From positions 124,001 to 188,000 of the forward strand of contig CAVQBF010000027.1 in the NCBI GenBank assembly GCA_963710615.1: a stretch of 64,000 nt of DNA. Reading direction: 5' to 3'. The DNA comes from GCA-2746605 sp963710615. Lineage in GTDB: Bacteria > Bacteroidota > Ignavibacteria > Ignavibacteriales > Melioribacteraceae. A program made the position numbers and the translations under genes. Of this stretch, positions 55,529-64,000 are shown piece after piece. Numbering within the stretch: the first letter of the stretch is position 1; each line of letters begins with the position of its first letter. The notes under the pieces are model-generated. The model was given only the letters and a program-made list of their open reading frames with translations. It did no database searches and was not told the DNA's origin.

Positions 55529-55634
55529 AATTAGTTCCTAATTTTTAGTCAGCAAAAATAGTTTATTTTGGTTAAAAATAAAATATTATATATTTTCTAC
55601 TATATTCTTAATTTGATTAATTAAAATCAATATC

Positions 55635-56303
55635 ATGGTTAAGCACTTTTCCAAAATCATATTGTCCATTTCCCTTTTCGCAATTACCTCTTGTCTGAAC
55701 TATAACCAAATAACAACTATTAAGACAGACGATTCAGGTAAAATGTATGTTCACTATTGGATGCATATGAACCCTGAGCTTGATTCGCTTTTATTGACAA
55801 AACTTGGTTTATTTAATGCGGATTCTCTCCGGAAAAATTTCACTGCTCATTTTACACAGTTGAACTACACAACTGTCTATCACAATTTTAATGATAGTTC
55901 GTTGCATGCTCAAATCGAATTTGAATTTACAAATTTCGATTCGTTAAATTTGTTGCAATTTTTTAAACATTCTGAGCTCTCTGTTAAAGAAGGTCCTGAA
56001 GAGACAAAAATATTTTCACAATTTATACAGCCTATAACTACAAGTTTTGGTTTATATGATAAGAATTTGGCCGTCAGTTATATTTATTATTTGCCAGGTG
56101 AAATAATAAGTCACAATGCCCACTCGCTTTCTCGAAATAAACTAACTTGGAATTTTAATTTAGAGAATATTGGAACAGGAAAAACAATTACGGCAAATTA
56201 TATTCCCTTTAAATTAAAAGAAACTCCTATATGGATTTATTCTCTTGCAGGTCTTGTAATAATAATTGTTCTAATTTTCCTCTTAAAGAAGAGTAAAAAA
56301 TAA
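55635..56303 (+). CDS. Lipoprotein with C-terminal membrane helix, unknown function
   Basis: 222 residues. Lipobox AITSC (Cys20) after a hydrophobic signal, a soluble region (~25-190) of alternating strands and helices (KMYVHYWMHMNPELDSLLLT, SLHAQIEFEFTNFDSLNLL), then a C-terminal membrane helix (IWIYSLAGLVIIIVLIFLL) and a Lys-rich end. An N-terminal lipid plus a C-terminal helix is the layout of LppM-type lipid-related proteins, but I cannot assign a family. Confidence 0.75.
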   Translation: MVKHFSKIILSISLFAITSCLNYNQITTIKTDDSGKMYVHYWMHMNPELDSLLLTKLGLFNADSLRKNFTAHFTQLNYTTVYHNFNDSSLHAQIEFEFTNFDSLNLLQFFKHSELSVKEGPEETKIFSQFIQPITTSFGLYDKNLAVSYIYYLPGEIISHNAHSLSRNKLTWNFNLENIGTGKTITANYIPFKLKETPIWIYSLAGLVIIIVLIFLLKKSKK

Positions 56304-56427
56304 AAATTCTTTTATAATTTGGAATAAAATCAAAATCTTCATAAAAGATTTAAAATTGACATAACTTGAATCTTTACTTATATTTATAGTTTGTATAAAA
56401 AATAACACTTAGTAAATATTGAATAAA

Positions 56428-57372
56428 ATGGCAGCTGGTCCCATTATCTTTTCAGGTTCATCAAATCCAAAGTTGGCTAAAAAAATAGCCGAGTATATTG
56501 GCTTGTCTTTGGGAAATTTGGAACTAAAAAAATTCAGTGACGGTGAAATTTGGGTTAAGTTTAAGGAAAATATTCGTGGTGGTGATGTTTATTTAGTGCA
56601 ATCAACCCATACACCTGCAGAAAATTTAATGGAACTTTTAATAATGATAGATGCTGCAAAAAGATCTTCGGTTTCAAGAGTTACAGCAGTTATTCCTTAT
56701 TTTGGTTATGCAAGGCAAGATAGAAAAGATCAACCACGAGTTTCTATTACTGCAAAACTAGTTGCTAACCTGATAACCATTGCTGGAGCCGATCGTGTAA
56801 TAGCTATGGATTTGCATGCTGCCCAGATTCAAGGGTTTTTTGATATACCTTCTGATCATCTATATGCCTCACCGGTATTTTTAGATCTGTTTAGAAATAA
56901 ATCGGAAAACCTAGTTGTTGTATCTCCTGATACAGGTGGTATTAAATTAGCAAGATCCTATGCTAAAAAGTTAAATGCTCAGCTGGTTGTTATTGATAAG
57001 AGAAGACCAAAACAAAATCAAACTGAAGTTATGAACATTATTGGTGATGTTGAGGGTAAAGATGTTTTGTTAGTTGATGATTTGATTGATACCGGTGGCA
57101 CATTTGTCTCTGCGATTGATGCATTGAAACAAAAAGGTGCAAAAAATATCTATGGTTCTGTGACTCATGCAGTTTTATCTGGGCAAGCAATTGAAAAAAT
57201 TGAGAAATCTGAACTAAAAAAATTATATGTAACTGATAGTATCCCTTTACCGGAAGGAATTGAAACAAGTAAAATTGAAGTTAGAAGTGCTGCTGTTTTA
57301 TTGGCAGAAGCGATTAGAAGAACTCACAATCATGAATCAATAAGTTCTCTTTTCGATACAGATAAAGGTTAA
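56428..57372 (+). CDS. prs: Ribose-phosphate pyrophosphokinase
   Basis: 314 residues from ATG at 56428; TTG at 56419 is an alternative and neither has a clear ribosome-binding site. Makes PRPP from ribose 5-phosphate and ATP. Signatures: FSGSSNPKLAKKIAEYIG, RGGDVYLVQST, VIPYFGYARQDRKDQPR (catalytic loop), DLHAAQIQGFF, and the PRPP loop DVLLVDDLIDTGGTFVSA. It precedes rplY and pth. Confidence 0.96.
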   Translation: MAAGPIIFSGSSNPKLAKKIAEYIGLSLGNLELKKFSDGEIWVKFKENIRGGDVYLVQSTHTPAENLMELLIMIDAAKRSSVSRVTAVIPYFGYARQDRKDQPRVSITAKLVANLITIAGADRVIAMDLHAAQIQGFFDIPSDHLYASPVFLDLFRNKSENLVVVSPDTGGIKLARSYAKKLNAQLVVIDKRRPKQNQTEVMNIIGDVEGKDVLLVDDLIDTGGTFVSAIDALKQKGAKNIYGSVTHAVLSGQAIEKIEKSELKKLYVTDSIPLPEGIETSKIEVRSAAVLLAEAIRRTHNHESISSLFDTDKG

Positions 57373-57410
57373 ATTTGAAATTTAGAGAAATAATTGGAGT
57401 AAATTAAAGT

Positions 57411-58061
57411 ATGGCAGATTTAAGTTTAAACGCCGAATTAAGAGAAGTAACAACAAAAGGTGCAGTAAATCAGCTAAGAAGAGATGGTTTTGTTCCGGGT
57501 GTTTTGTATTCTCATGATATGGAACCAGTTGTATTTTCGGTTCCAGAGTTATCATTAAAACCTGTTGTCTACACAACTGAAATGCATTTAATTGATGTTA
57601 AAGTCGGGAAAAATGAACCGGTTAAATCTATTCTTAAGGATGTTCAATTTGATCCTTTAACTGATAGAATTATTCATGTCGATTTTCAAGCAATAACAGT
57701 TGGTCAGGCAATTGAAGTTCAAGTCCCTGTTAATTTAGTCGGACAAGCTATTGGTGTTAAAGAAGGTGGAAGATTATATCAAAACTTACATAAATTTGAT
57801 ATTGAGTGTTTACCAAAAGATATCCCTCAACACCTAGAAATTGAGATTACCAATCTTCATGTTGGTGATGCGATATTAGTTAAAGATGTTTCATTTGAGA
57901 ATATCACAATACTTAATCCTTTAGATACAAATGTTGTTTCAGTTATTGCCGCAAGAGAAGAAGAGGTAGAAGAAACAACAGATGAATTATTAGAAGGTGA
58001 AGAATTGGCTGAACCGGAAGTTATTTCAAAAGGTAAACAAGAAGAAGATACTGAAGGTTAA
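57411..58061 (+). CDS. rplY: 50S ribosomal protein L25/general stress protein Ctc
   Basis: 216 residues. N-terminal L25 domain (SLNAELREVTTKGAVNQLRR, DGFVPGVLYSHD) that binds 5S rRNA, then the TL5/Ctc C-terminal beta domain (VDFQAITVGQAIEVQVPVNL, GVKEGGRLYQNLH) and an acidic tail. The long two-domain Ctc form. It is 4 bases before pth, a common pairing. Confidence 0.95.
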   Translation: MADLSLNAELREVTTKGAVNQLRRDGFVPGVLYSHDMEPVVFSVPELSLKPVVYTTEMHLIDVKVGKNEPVKSILKDVQFDPLTDRIIHVDFQAITVGQAIEVQVPVNLVGQAIGVKEGGRLYQNLHKFDIECLPKDIPQHLEIEITNLHVGDAILVKDVSFENITILNPLDTNVVSVIAAREEEVEETTDELLEGEELAEPEVISKGKQEEDTEG

Positions 58062-58064
58062 TTT

Positions 58065-58658
58065 TTGAAGTTAATTGTCGGAATTGGAAATCCGGGAAGG
58101 CAATATTTAAATACTAGACATAATATTGGTTTTCAAATTCTTGATTCATTTTGTAAAAAACATGGTCTTGCTTTTGGTCCATCTAAAAGTGATTATTGGT
58201 TAGTGGAAAGTAGTTTTAGTACTTTCCATTTTTTTTTGGTAAAACCAACAACATACGTTAATAATACCGGCATTGTTGTTAAAGAATTAATTGAAAAATA
58301 TAATTTAAATCTTAATGATATTTTAATAATAACTGATGATTCGAATCTTGAACCAGGGGTTATCAGAATAAGAAAATCCGGCAGTGATGGTGGACATAAT
58401 GGGATTAAGTCTATAATTTATCATCTTGAAAATGATGAGTTTGCTAGACTTAGAATTGGCATTGGACAGCCGGAAGTTCAAACTGATTTAGCTGATTATG
58501 TTTTGTCTGAATTTTCAAAAGGTGACATTAAGATTTTAGAAAAAAATATCCCTCATATTAATGAGATGTTGGAAAATTTTATTTCAGGCGGACTAGATGA
58601 AATGCTAAATCATTTCAGTAAATTTATGAAACGTAATTCCACAGATACAGAACAATAA
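58065..58658 (+). CDS. pth: Peptidyl-tRNA hydrolase
   Basis: 197 residues, TTG start. Frees peptidyl-tRNA stalled off ribosomes. IVGIGNPGRQYLNTRHNIGF carries the catalytic His, KPTTYVNNTG, ITDDSNLEPGVIRIRKSGSDGGHNGIKS and RLRIGIGQPE follow in the usual order. Directly downstream of rplY. Confidence 0.95.
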   Translation: MKLIVGIGNPGRQYLNTRHNIGFQILDSFCKKHGLAFGPSKSDYWLVESSFSTFHFFLVKPTTYVNNTGIVVKELIEKYNLNLNDILIITDDSNLEPGVIRIRKSGSDGGHNGIKSIIYHLENDEFARLRIGIGQPEVQTDLADYVLSEFSKGDIKILEKNIPHINEMLENFISGGLDEMLNHFSKFMKRNSTDTEQ

Positions 58659-58676
58659 CTGAATAGGAAATAAATT

Positions 58677-60740
58677 ATGGAATCCATTATTTACCTCATT
58701 CCATTTCTTGGTTTAGTGGCGCTGCTTTATTCTTATATTAAGCAAACCTGGATTAATAAGCAAAGCACGGGCACTGAAAAAATGGCAAAGATTTCTCAAT
58801 ATATAAGAGAAGGAGCCATTGCATTTCTAGTGACAGAGTATAAAGTGCTGCTTTGGTTTATTTTAATTGTAGCAATTTTATTAGGCTATGCAAACCATGG
58901 AAATGAAAATTCTTCATCGCTTATTTCTCTTTCTTTTGTTGTTGGAGCATTATGCTCAGGACTTGCCGGCTATCTTGGTATGATGGCAGCAACCAAAACT
59001 AATGTTAGAACAACTGAAGCAGCCCGAAGAGGTTTAGGACCTGCACTAGAAATCGCTTTTTCTGGTGGTTCAATTATGGGAATGAATGTGGTTGGTTTAG
59101 GTATTCTTGGTTTAAGTATTCTATTCATTTCTTACTCAAATTTAGACTGGAATATTACAAAAGTAATAAATGTTCTTTCGGGTTTTTCGCTTGGAGCATC
59201 TTCAATAGCTTTATTTGCAAGAGTTGGTGGCGGCATATATACAAAGGCTGCAGATGTTGGTGCAGATTTAGCTGGTAAAGTTTATGAAGGAATTCCCGAG
59301 GATGACCCAAGAAACCCAGCCACAATAGCTGATAATGTTGGTGATAACGTTGGTGATGTCGCAGGTATGGGAGCAGATTTATTTGAATCCTATGTTGGTG
59401 CTATAGTGGGAACAATGGTTCTTGGTGCAGCTTTTACAGATATATTTACAGAATATAGCTTAGCTGGTGTTATTTTACCTTTGATTCTAGCAGGTGCAGG
59501 AATTTTATTATCCATCCTTGGAACCTTTTTTGTCAAGGTAAAAGAAGGTGGAAATCCACAAAAAGCATTAAATACTGGTGAATTTGGTGCAGCCGGATTA
59601 ATGGTAGTTGCATCATATTTTATCATAAAAGCGGTCTTACCTGAATCCTGGATTCACAACGGTTTTGAATACACAAGCCTTGGTGTTTTCTTTTCTACTA
59701 TTATTGGTCTTGCTGCGGGTACTCTGATCGGATTAATAACGGAATATTACACAGGGACTGAATTCAAGCCTGTTCATAATATTGCTAAACAATCTGTAAC
59801 AGGACCAGCTACTACAATAATTGCGGGTTTAGGTGTTGGAATGAGTTCAACCGCTTTACCAGTAATAATTATTGCTGCAAGTATTATTGGTGCCTATGAA
59901 TTTGCAAATTTGTACGGAATTGCCATTGCTGCTCTTGGCATGCTATCTACAACAGGCATTCAGTTAGCAGTAGATGCTTATGGCCCAATATCTGATAATG
60001 CTGGTGGTATAGCAGAAATGGCAGAACTACCACATGAAGTTAGAGAGAGAACAGATAAGTTAGATGCTGTTGGTAATACAACAGCTGCTATAGGTAAAGG
60101 ATTTGCAATTGGATCAGCTGCATTAACTGCTTTAGCCCTATTTTCGGCATTCATGTTACAAGCTGAAATTAAAGTAATCGATATATCAAAACCAATTATA
60201 ATGGGCGGATTGCTAGTTGGAGCAATGCTTCCATTTTTGTTTTCTTCATTAGCAATGGGGGCCGTTGGTAGAGCCGCGAAGGAAATGATTATTGAGGTTG
60301 GAAGACAATTTCGAGAAATCAAAGGCTTAAGAGAAGGAACTGCTGAAGCAGAATATTCCAAATGTGTCGAAATTTCAACTAAAGCTGCGATTAGAGAAAT
60401 GATCCTACCAGGATTATTAGCTGTTTTTGTACCTGTCATTATTGGCTTTGTATCAAAAGAAATGTTAGCTGGATTATTGGCTGGTGTGACTGCCTCGGGA
60501 GTTTTGATGGCAATTTTTCAATCAAATGCAGGCGGTGCTTGGGATAATGCAAAAAAATTAATAGAAGGAAAATTCAATATTGATGGAATTACTTATGGAA
60601 AAGGATCGGAACCACATAAAGCCTCGGTTGTTGGTGATACTGTAGGAGATCCTTTTAAGGATACATCAGGTCCAGCTCTAAATATTTTAATAAAACTAAT
60701 GTCTGTAGTTTCTTTGGTAATTGCACCATTAATTAAGTAA
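58677..60740 (+). CDS. hppA: Membrane-bound ion-pumping pyrophosphatase
   Basis: 687 residues, about 16 membrane helices. Pyrophosphate-binding motifs: DVGADLAGKVYEGIPEDDPR, NPATIADNVGDNVGDVAGMG, DAYGPISDNAGGIAEMAELP and GDTVGDPFKDTSGPALNILI. The cation-control site reads GNTTAAIGKG, with Ala where K-independent enzymes have Lys, so it is of the K-dependent class. Whether it pumps H or Na cannot be told by eye. Uses PPi from biosynthesis to energise the membrane. Confidence 0.95.
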   Translation: MESIIYLIPFLGLVALLYSYIKQTWINKQSTGTEKMAKISQYIREGAIAFLVTEYKVLLWFILIVAILLGYANHGNENSSSLISLSFVVGALCSGLAGYLGMMAATKTNVRTTEAARRGLGPALEIAFSGGSIMGMNVVGLGILGLSILFISYSNLDWNITKVINVLSGFSLGASSIALFARVGGGIYTKAADVGADLAGKVYEGIPEDDPRNPATIADNVGDNVGDVAGMGADLFESYVGAIVGTMVLGAAFTDIFTEYSLAGVILPLILAGAGILLSILGTFFVKVKEGGNPQKALNTGEFGAAGLMVVASYFIIKAVLPESWIHNGFEYTSLGVFFSTIIGLAAGTLIGLITEYYTGTEFKPVHNIAKQSVTGPATTIIAGLGVGMSSTALPVIIIAASIIGAYEFANLYGIAIAALGMLSTTGIQLAVDAYGPISDNAGGIAEMAELPHEVRERTDKLDAVGNTTAAIGKGFAIGSAALTALALFSAFMLQAEIKVIDISKPIIMGGLLVGAMLPFLFSSLAMGAVGRAAKEMIIEVGRQFREIKGLREGTAEAEYSKCVEISTKAAIREMILPGLLAVFVPVIIGFVSKEMLAGLLAGVTASGVLMAIFQSNAGGAWDNAKKLIEGKFNIDGITYGKGSEPHKASVVGDTVGDPFKDTSGPALNILIKLMSVVSLVIAPLIK

Positions 60741-60820
60741 ATTTACAGACTATATTTTAATCACCCTGCTTTTAACTAAAAAGAAAAGTTAAAGGCCAAA
60801 TGCCCAAAGGGAGGAAGTAC

Positions 60821-61222
60821 ATGGCATCAAAACACTACGAGAGTGTTGTGATAGTTAACGCAGCACTTGAAGATCCTCAAATTGAAGAAGCAATCTCTTC
60901 AATTAAAACAAACTTAAAAACATCTGGCGGAGAAATTACAGATACTGAAGACTGGGGTAGAAAACGCCTTGCATATTCAATTGATAATGCTAAGAGCGGT
61001 TACTATTATATTACTCGATTTACTGCTCCCACTTCTTCAATTAAAGAGTTTGAAAGAACACTTAAACTTGATGAAAATGTTATCAGATATATGACAATTG
61101 CTCTTGATAAAAAAGCACTTGATTATCTTGAAACTGCAAAATCAAGACGAGAAGAAGAAGCAGATGATGAAAAGGAAGTAGCTGTTGAAGAAAATTCTAA
61201 CAGTGAAAAAAGCAAAGACTAA
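60821..61222 (+). CDS. rpsF: 30S ribosomal protein S6
   Basis: 133 residues from ATG at 60821, preceded by GGGAGGA; an ATG at 60800 lies before that ribosome-binding site and is less likely. KHYESVVIVNAALEDPQIEE, WGRKRLAYSIDNAKSGYYYI and VIRYMTIALDKK are S6 features; an acidic C-terminal tail follows. It heads the rpsF-ssb-rpsR-rplI operon. Confidence 0.95.
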   Translation: MASKHYESVVIVNAALEDPQIEEAISSIKTNLKTSGGEITDTEDWGRKRLAYSIDNAKSGYYYITRFTAPTSSIKEFERTLKLDENVIRYMTIALDKKALDYLETAKSRREEEADDEKEVAVEENSNSEKSKD

Positions 61223-61250
61223 TAATAAAATGATTAGATGGAGGTAAGAA

Positions 61251-61723
61251 ATGGCTGAATTGAAAATGCCGGAATTAAATAATGTTATTGTAGCAGGTAA
61301 TTTAACAAAAGATCCTATTTTTAGAGAAACTTCGAATAATACACCTGTCGCTAATTTCCATATAGCTGCTAACCGCAGATATAAAGACAGTGGAAATCAA
61401 TGGCAGGAAGATGTTTGTTATGTTGGAGTTGTTGCTTGGAATAAGTTGGCTGATAGTTGTAAAGATAGATTGAAAAAAGGTAGTGCAGTGCTTGTTGATG
61501 GTGAACTTCAAAGCAGAACTTTTAAGACTGAAGACGGTAAAAATAGAACAATTGTAGAAATTAAAGCTAAAAGAATACAATTTTTAAATAAATTTGGAAA
61601 ATCTTCAGATGAAGAATTAGATTCTGATGTTGTGATAATGACTCAAATGATATTGAAGACAGTTCATTTGATAAATTTTTAAATGATGACGAATCTGATC
61701 TTTTGAACGACGAAAATAATTGA
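61251..61723 (+). CDS. ssb: Single-stranded DNA-binding protein, frameshift near the C-terminus
   Basis: OB fold intact: LNNVIVAGNLTKDPIFRETS, NFHIAANRRYKDSGNQWQED, KLADSCKDRLKKGSAVLVDG. Near 61630-61634 one base seems missing: as written the frame ends at 61682 with MTQMILKTVHLINF, but the next frame gives an acidic tail NDSNDIEDSSFDKFLNDDE and ends at 61723, 8 bases before rpsR. SSB proteins end in an acidic tail that recruits partners, so the repaired form (~158 residues) is the believable one. SSB is essential, so this is probably an assembly error. Confidence 0.88.
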
Positions 61724-61731
61724 GGTAAAAA

Positions 61732-61941
61732 ATGAAGAATAAAAAAGCAAGACGAGTAATTACAGATTACATCGACTATAAAGATAGTAAGAAACTTCAG
61801 AAATTTATTTCTGATCAAGGCAAAATTATTCCCAGAAGAATTACTGGGTTGAGTGCAAAACAACACAGAGAACTTGTTAGAGCCATTAAAAGAGCAAGAC
61901 AAGTTGCAATTTTACCATTTGTTTCCGAAGCAGTTAAGTAA
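61732..61941 (+). CDS. rpsR: 30S ribosomal protein S18
   Basis: 69 residues. DYKDSKKLQKFISDQGKIIP, RRITGLSAKQHRELVRAIKR and ARQVAILPFV are diagnostic. It lacks an N-terminal CxxC zinc motif. GAGG precedes the start, between ssb and rplI as usual. Confidence 0.95.
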   Translation: MKNKKARRVITDYIDYKDSKKLQKFISDQGKIIPRRITGLSAKQHRELVRAIKRARQVAILPFVSEAVK

Positions 61942-61954
61942 TTAGGAGTTTATT

Positions 61955-62398
61955 ATGAAAGTTATTTTAAGAAAAAATTATGATCAGCTTGGTAAAATTG
62001 GTGATCTTGTTGAAGTTAAAGACGGCTTTGCAAGAAATTTCCTTTTACCAAGACAAATTGCATATATTGCAACCAAGGGTAACATTAGAACTTTGGAAGA
62101 AGAAAAACAACAAATAGCTAAAAAAGAAGTTAAAGAATTAGAAGCTGCAAAAGTACTAGCTGGCGAACTGGAAAATGTATCAATAACAATTCCTGTAAAA
62201 GTTGGCGAAGAAGACAAAATATTTGGTTCAGTTACTAGCCAGATGATTTGCGATGCGCTAAAAGAAAAAAATTATAATATTGATAAAAGAAAAATTGATT
62301 TAGAAGAACCTATTAAAGCTTTAGGGATTTATAGTGTCAATGTTAAATTACATCATGATATTAACGCGGTTGTAAAAACCTGGGTTGTTCGAGAATAG
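61955..62398 (+). CDS. rplI: 50S ribosomal protein L9
   Basis: 147 residues. MKVILRKNYDQLGKIGDLVE, VKDGFARNFLLPRQIAYIAT, the long connecting helix and the C-terminal domain (DKIFGSVTSQMICDALKEKN, KLHHDINAVVKTWVV) are all present. Last gene of the ribosomal operon. Confidence 0.96.
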   Translation: MKVILRKNYDQLGKIGDLVEVKDGFARNFLLPRQIAYIATKGNIRTLEEEKQQIAKKEVKELEAAKVLAGELENVSITIPVKVGEEDKIFGSVTSQMICDALKEKNYNIDKRKIDLEEPIKALGIYSVNVKLHHDINAVVKTWVVRE

Positions 62399-62406
62399 TT
62401 TTTTTA

Positions 62407-62438
62407 TAAATTGATTTGACTATTTTTAAATCAATTTA
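62407..62438 (+). terminator. Hairpin after rplI
   Basis: Stem TAAATTGATTT (62407-62417) and AAATCAATTTA (62428-62438), perfect but AT-only and without a T-run after it. A weak terminator at best. Confidence 0.4.
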
Positions 62439-62493
62439 AAAACTTTATCGAACTACACTAATAATAATTTAAAAACTAACTTCACTAAAATTT

Positions 62494-64000
62494 ATGAAAG
62501 AGTTAAGATTTAGAATAATAATGATTGTGGCAGCAGTTGCATTAAGTGTATACTTGCTGTATCCAACATATCAAGATTACCAGAATAATAATGAAATATC
62601 AGAAATAGTTGCACAATTACGAGACAGTATTACAACTGCTAATCCTAATTTGAGTGATGATGAAATCGAATCATTTCTTGAATTTAAAGAAGACAGTATA
62701 AGAGTAGCTGACCCGGATATTAAAAAAGCAAGAGAGAAAAGAGTTAAACTCGGTCTTGATTTACAAGGTGGTATGTATCTTGTAATGGAGGTAAATACTG
62801 CGAAACTTCTTGAAAGACTTGCAAAAGATCCTGATCAACAATTCAAAGATATTCTTAATGAAACTGTAAAAATTGCAAAAACTTCCGATGAAGATGTGGT
62901 CACTATTTTAACATCTAAACTTGCAGAAAACGGAATAAGATTAAGCAGATATTTCGGTTCCATAAGAGAAGAAGATTCTGAAATTATTGAAGCACTTCAA
63001 GAACAAGAATCTGATGCTGTTACTAGAGCAATTGAAATTATTAGAAACAGAATTGATCAGTACGGAGTTTCAGAACCATCAATACAGAAGCAAGGTGCAA
63101 GAAGAATAATTGTAGAATTGCCCGGTATTGCAAAAAAAGAGGAAGCAAAAAATCTCCTCCAAGGACGTGCAATGCTTGAATTTAAATTAGTAAAAGATCC
63201 GGAATTTACATTCCCGATAATGAATAAGATTGATGAAATTCTTGCTGGAACAAGTGCAAAAGATACGACAGCAACTACTTTGGAAGATTCATTGCTTTCG
63301 TCTGAACCAACCGAAGAAGAGATAGCTAAAGATCACCCATTCTTTGCAGTGGCTAGATTACTTTCTCAAAACAGTGCCGATGCAGTTGTTAAGGAAAGTG
63401 AAAAAGAAATTTTAAATAATTATTTACGTAGACCCGAAGTTGCTAAAGTTATTCCTGATAATGTTGAATTCCTTTATTCTGCAAAACCGGATATTAGTCA
63501 AGATGGTATTGATTATTACAGGTTATATTTGGTTAATAAAGTTGCAGAATTAACAGGTGGTGTAATTGTTGATGCTCAGGCAAATATTAGCCCAACATCT
63601 ACAGAACCAATTGTAAACATGCAGATGAATGCAGAGGGATCACGAGAGTGGGCAAGAATCACTGGAGCAAATATCAACAAAAGAATTGCTATTGTTTTGG
63701 ATGGATTTGTTTATACTGCTCCAAATGTTATTGGTAAAATCCCTTCAGGAAGTTCACAAATTACCGGAATGGCAGATCTTGAAGAAGCTAAATTAATTGA
63801 AATTGTTCTCAAAGCGGGTGCTCTCCCAGCACCAGTTGATATCATTGAAGAAAGAACAGTTGGTCCTTCTTTAGGGCAAGATTCTATCAATCAAGGTTTC
63901 AATTCAACGTTATTTGGTTTTATCCTTGTTGCTATATTTATGCTTATTTATTATAGATTGGCAGGTTCTTTTGCGGATTTAGCATTATTGTTTACTCTAT
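62494..64000 (+). CDS. secD: Protein translocase subunit SecD, 3' end outside window
   Basis: 502 residues visible; the frame is open to the window end. N-terminal membrane helix (FRIIMIVAAVALSVYLLYP), VKLGLDLQGGMYLVMEV (first conserved SecD motif), RAIEIIRNRIDQYGVSEPSI, the periplasmic domain, GSREWARITGANINKRIAIVLDG, and the start of the membrane region (LKAGALPAPVDIIEERTVGPSLGQDSI). It drives protein export with SecF. An insert of ~60 residues (KDTTATTLEDSLL and on) sits in the periplasmic part. secF or a SecDF fusion should follow. Confidence 0.95.
   Translation, partial: MKELRFRIIMIVAAVALSVYLLYPTYQDYQNNNEISEIVAQLRDSITTANPNLSDDEIESFLEFKEDSIRVADPDIKKAREKRVKLGLDLQGGMYLVMEVNTAKLLERLAKDPDQQFKDILNETVKIAKTSDEDVVTILTSKLAENGIRLSRYFGSIREEDSEIIEALQEQESDAVTRAIEIIRNRIDQYGVSEPSIQKQGARRIIVELPGIAKKEEAKNLLQGRAMLEFKLVKDPEFTFPIMNKIDEILAGTSAKDTTATTLEDSLLSSEPTEEEIAKDHPFFAVARLLSQNSADAVVKESEKEILNNYLRRPEVAKVIPDNVEFLYSAKPDISQDGIDYYRLYLVNKVAELTGGVIVDAQANISPTSTEPIVNMQMNAEGSREWARITGANINKRIAIVLDGFVYTAPNVIGKIPSGSSQITGMADLEEAKLIEIVLKAGALPAPVDIIEERTVGPSLGQDSINQGFNSTLFGFILVAIFMLIYYRLAGSFADLALLFTL

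Noticed and set aside
59978..60439. 153-residue minus-strand open frame inside hppA
   Set aside because: Ala/Ser/Ile-rich antisense of a membrane protein, wholly inside a clear gene.

Overview
The window is AT-rich, low-GC bacterial chromosome from the FCB group, most likely an Ignavibacteria-type (Ignavibacteriales/Chlorobi-side) organism. Three signs point there. Secreted proteins end in type IX secretion sorting domains with an NYPNPFNP core. LpxC and FabZ are fused, as in Bacteroidetes/Chlorobi. The lexA promoter carries a TATATTTG element that fits the Bacteroidetes TAnnTTTG consensus. No rRNA, tRNA, CRISPR array or insertion sequence was recognised.

Layout. 1-3.8 kb is a loose set: a C_GCAxxG-type protein, a nearly erased ketopantoate reductase-like gene, two lipoprotein genes (one an ankyrin gene broken by three frameshifts), an acyltransferase and a methyltransferase. 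3.8-14.2 kb, minus strand, is the first standout block: three glutamate dehydrogenases of three different types alternate with two ~1000-residue proteins that join receiver domains to a PEP-synthase-like ATP-binding domain. 14.6-23.2 kb holds an OmpA/SPOR envelope protein and three type IX secretion cargo genes, all minus strand, most with clear rho-independent hairpins and all broken by 1-nt indels. 23.7-25.4 kb has a sugar transferase and an orphan MlaE permease; ilvE follows.

26.8-32.4 kb, minus strand, is the second standout block: a tight operon of lysine 2,3-aminomutase, two D-Ala-D-Ala-ligase-like ATP-grasp enzymes, a GNAT-histone deacetylase fusion and a second GNAT. This reads as an uncharacterised beta-lysine-derived small-molecule pathway (inference). 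It is divergent from lexA, whose promoter overlaps a perfect palindrome and which heads a three-gene cassette with two small unknown proteins.

34.2-55.2 kb, plus strand, is a nearly continuous envelope-biogenesis run: uppS, bamA, two skp/ompH genes, lpxD, lpxC-fabZ, lpxA, a lipoate ligase, a propeller protein, split hldE (two genes), tamB, rnr and a metalloprotease-propeller-barrel protein. 55.2-64 kb is housekeeping: FmdB-like zinc ribbon, a lipoprotein, prs, rplY, pth, hppA, rpsF-ssb-rpsR-rplI, and secD running off the end.

Caution on sequence quality: essential genes (uppS, ssb) contain 1-nt frameshifts, several in homopolymers. Broken frames here, above all in the 14.6-23.2 kb cargo region, may be assembly errors rather than biology.
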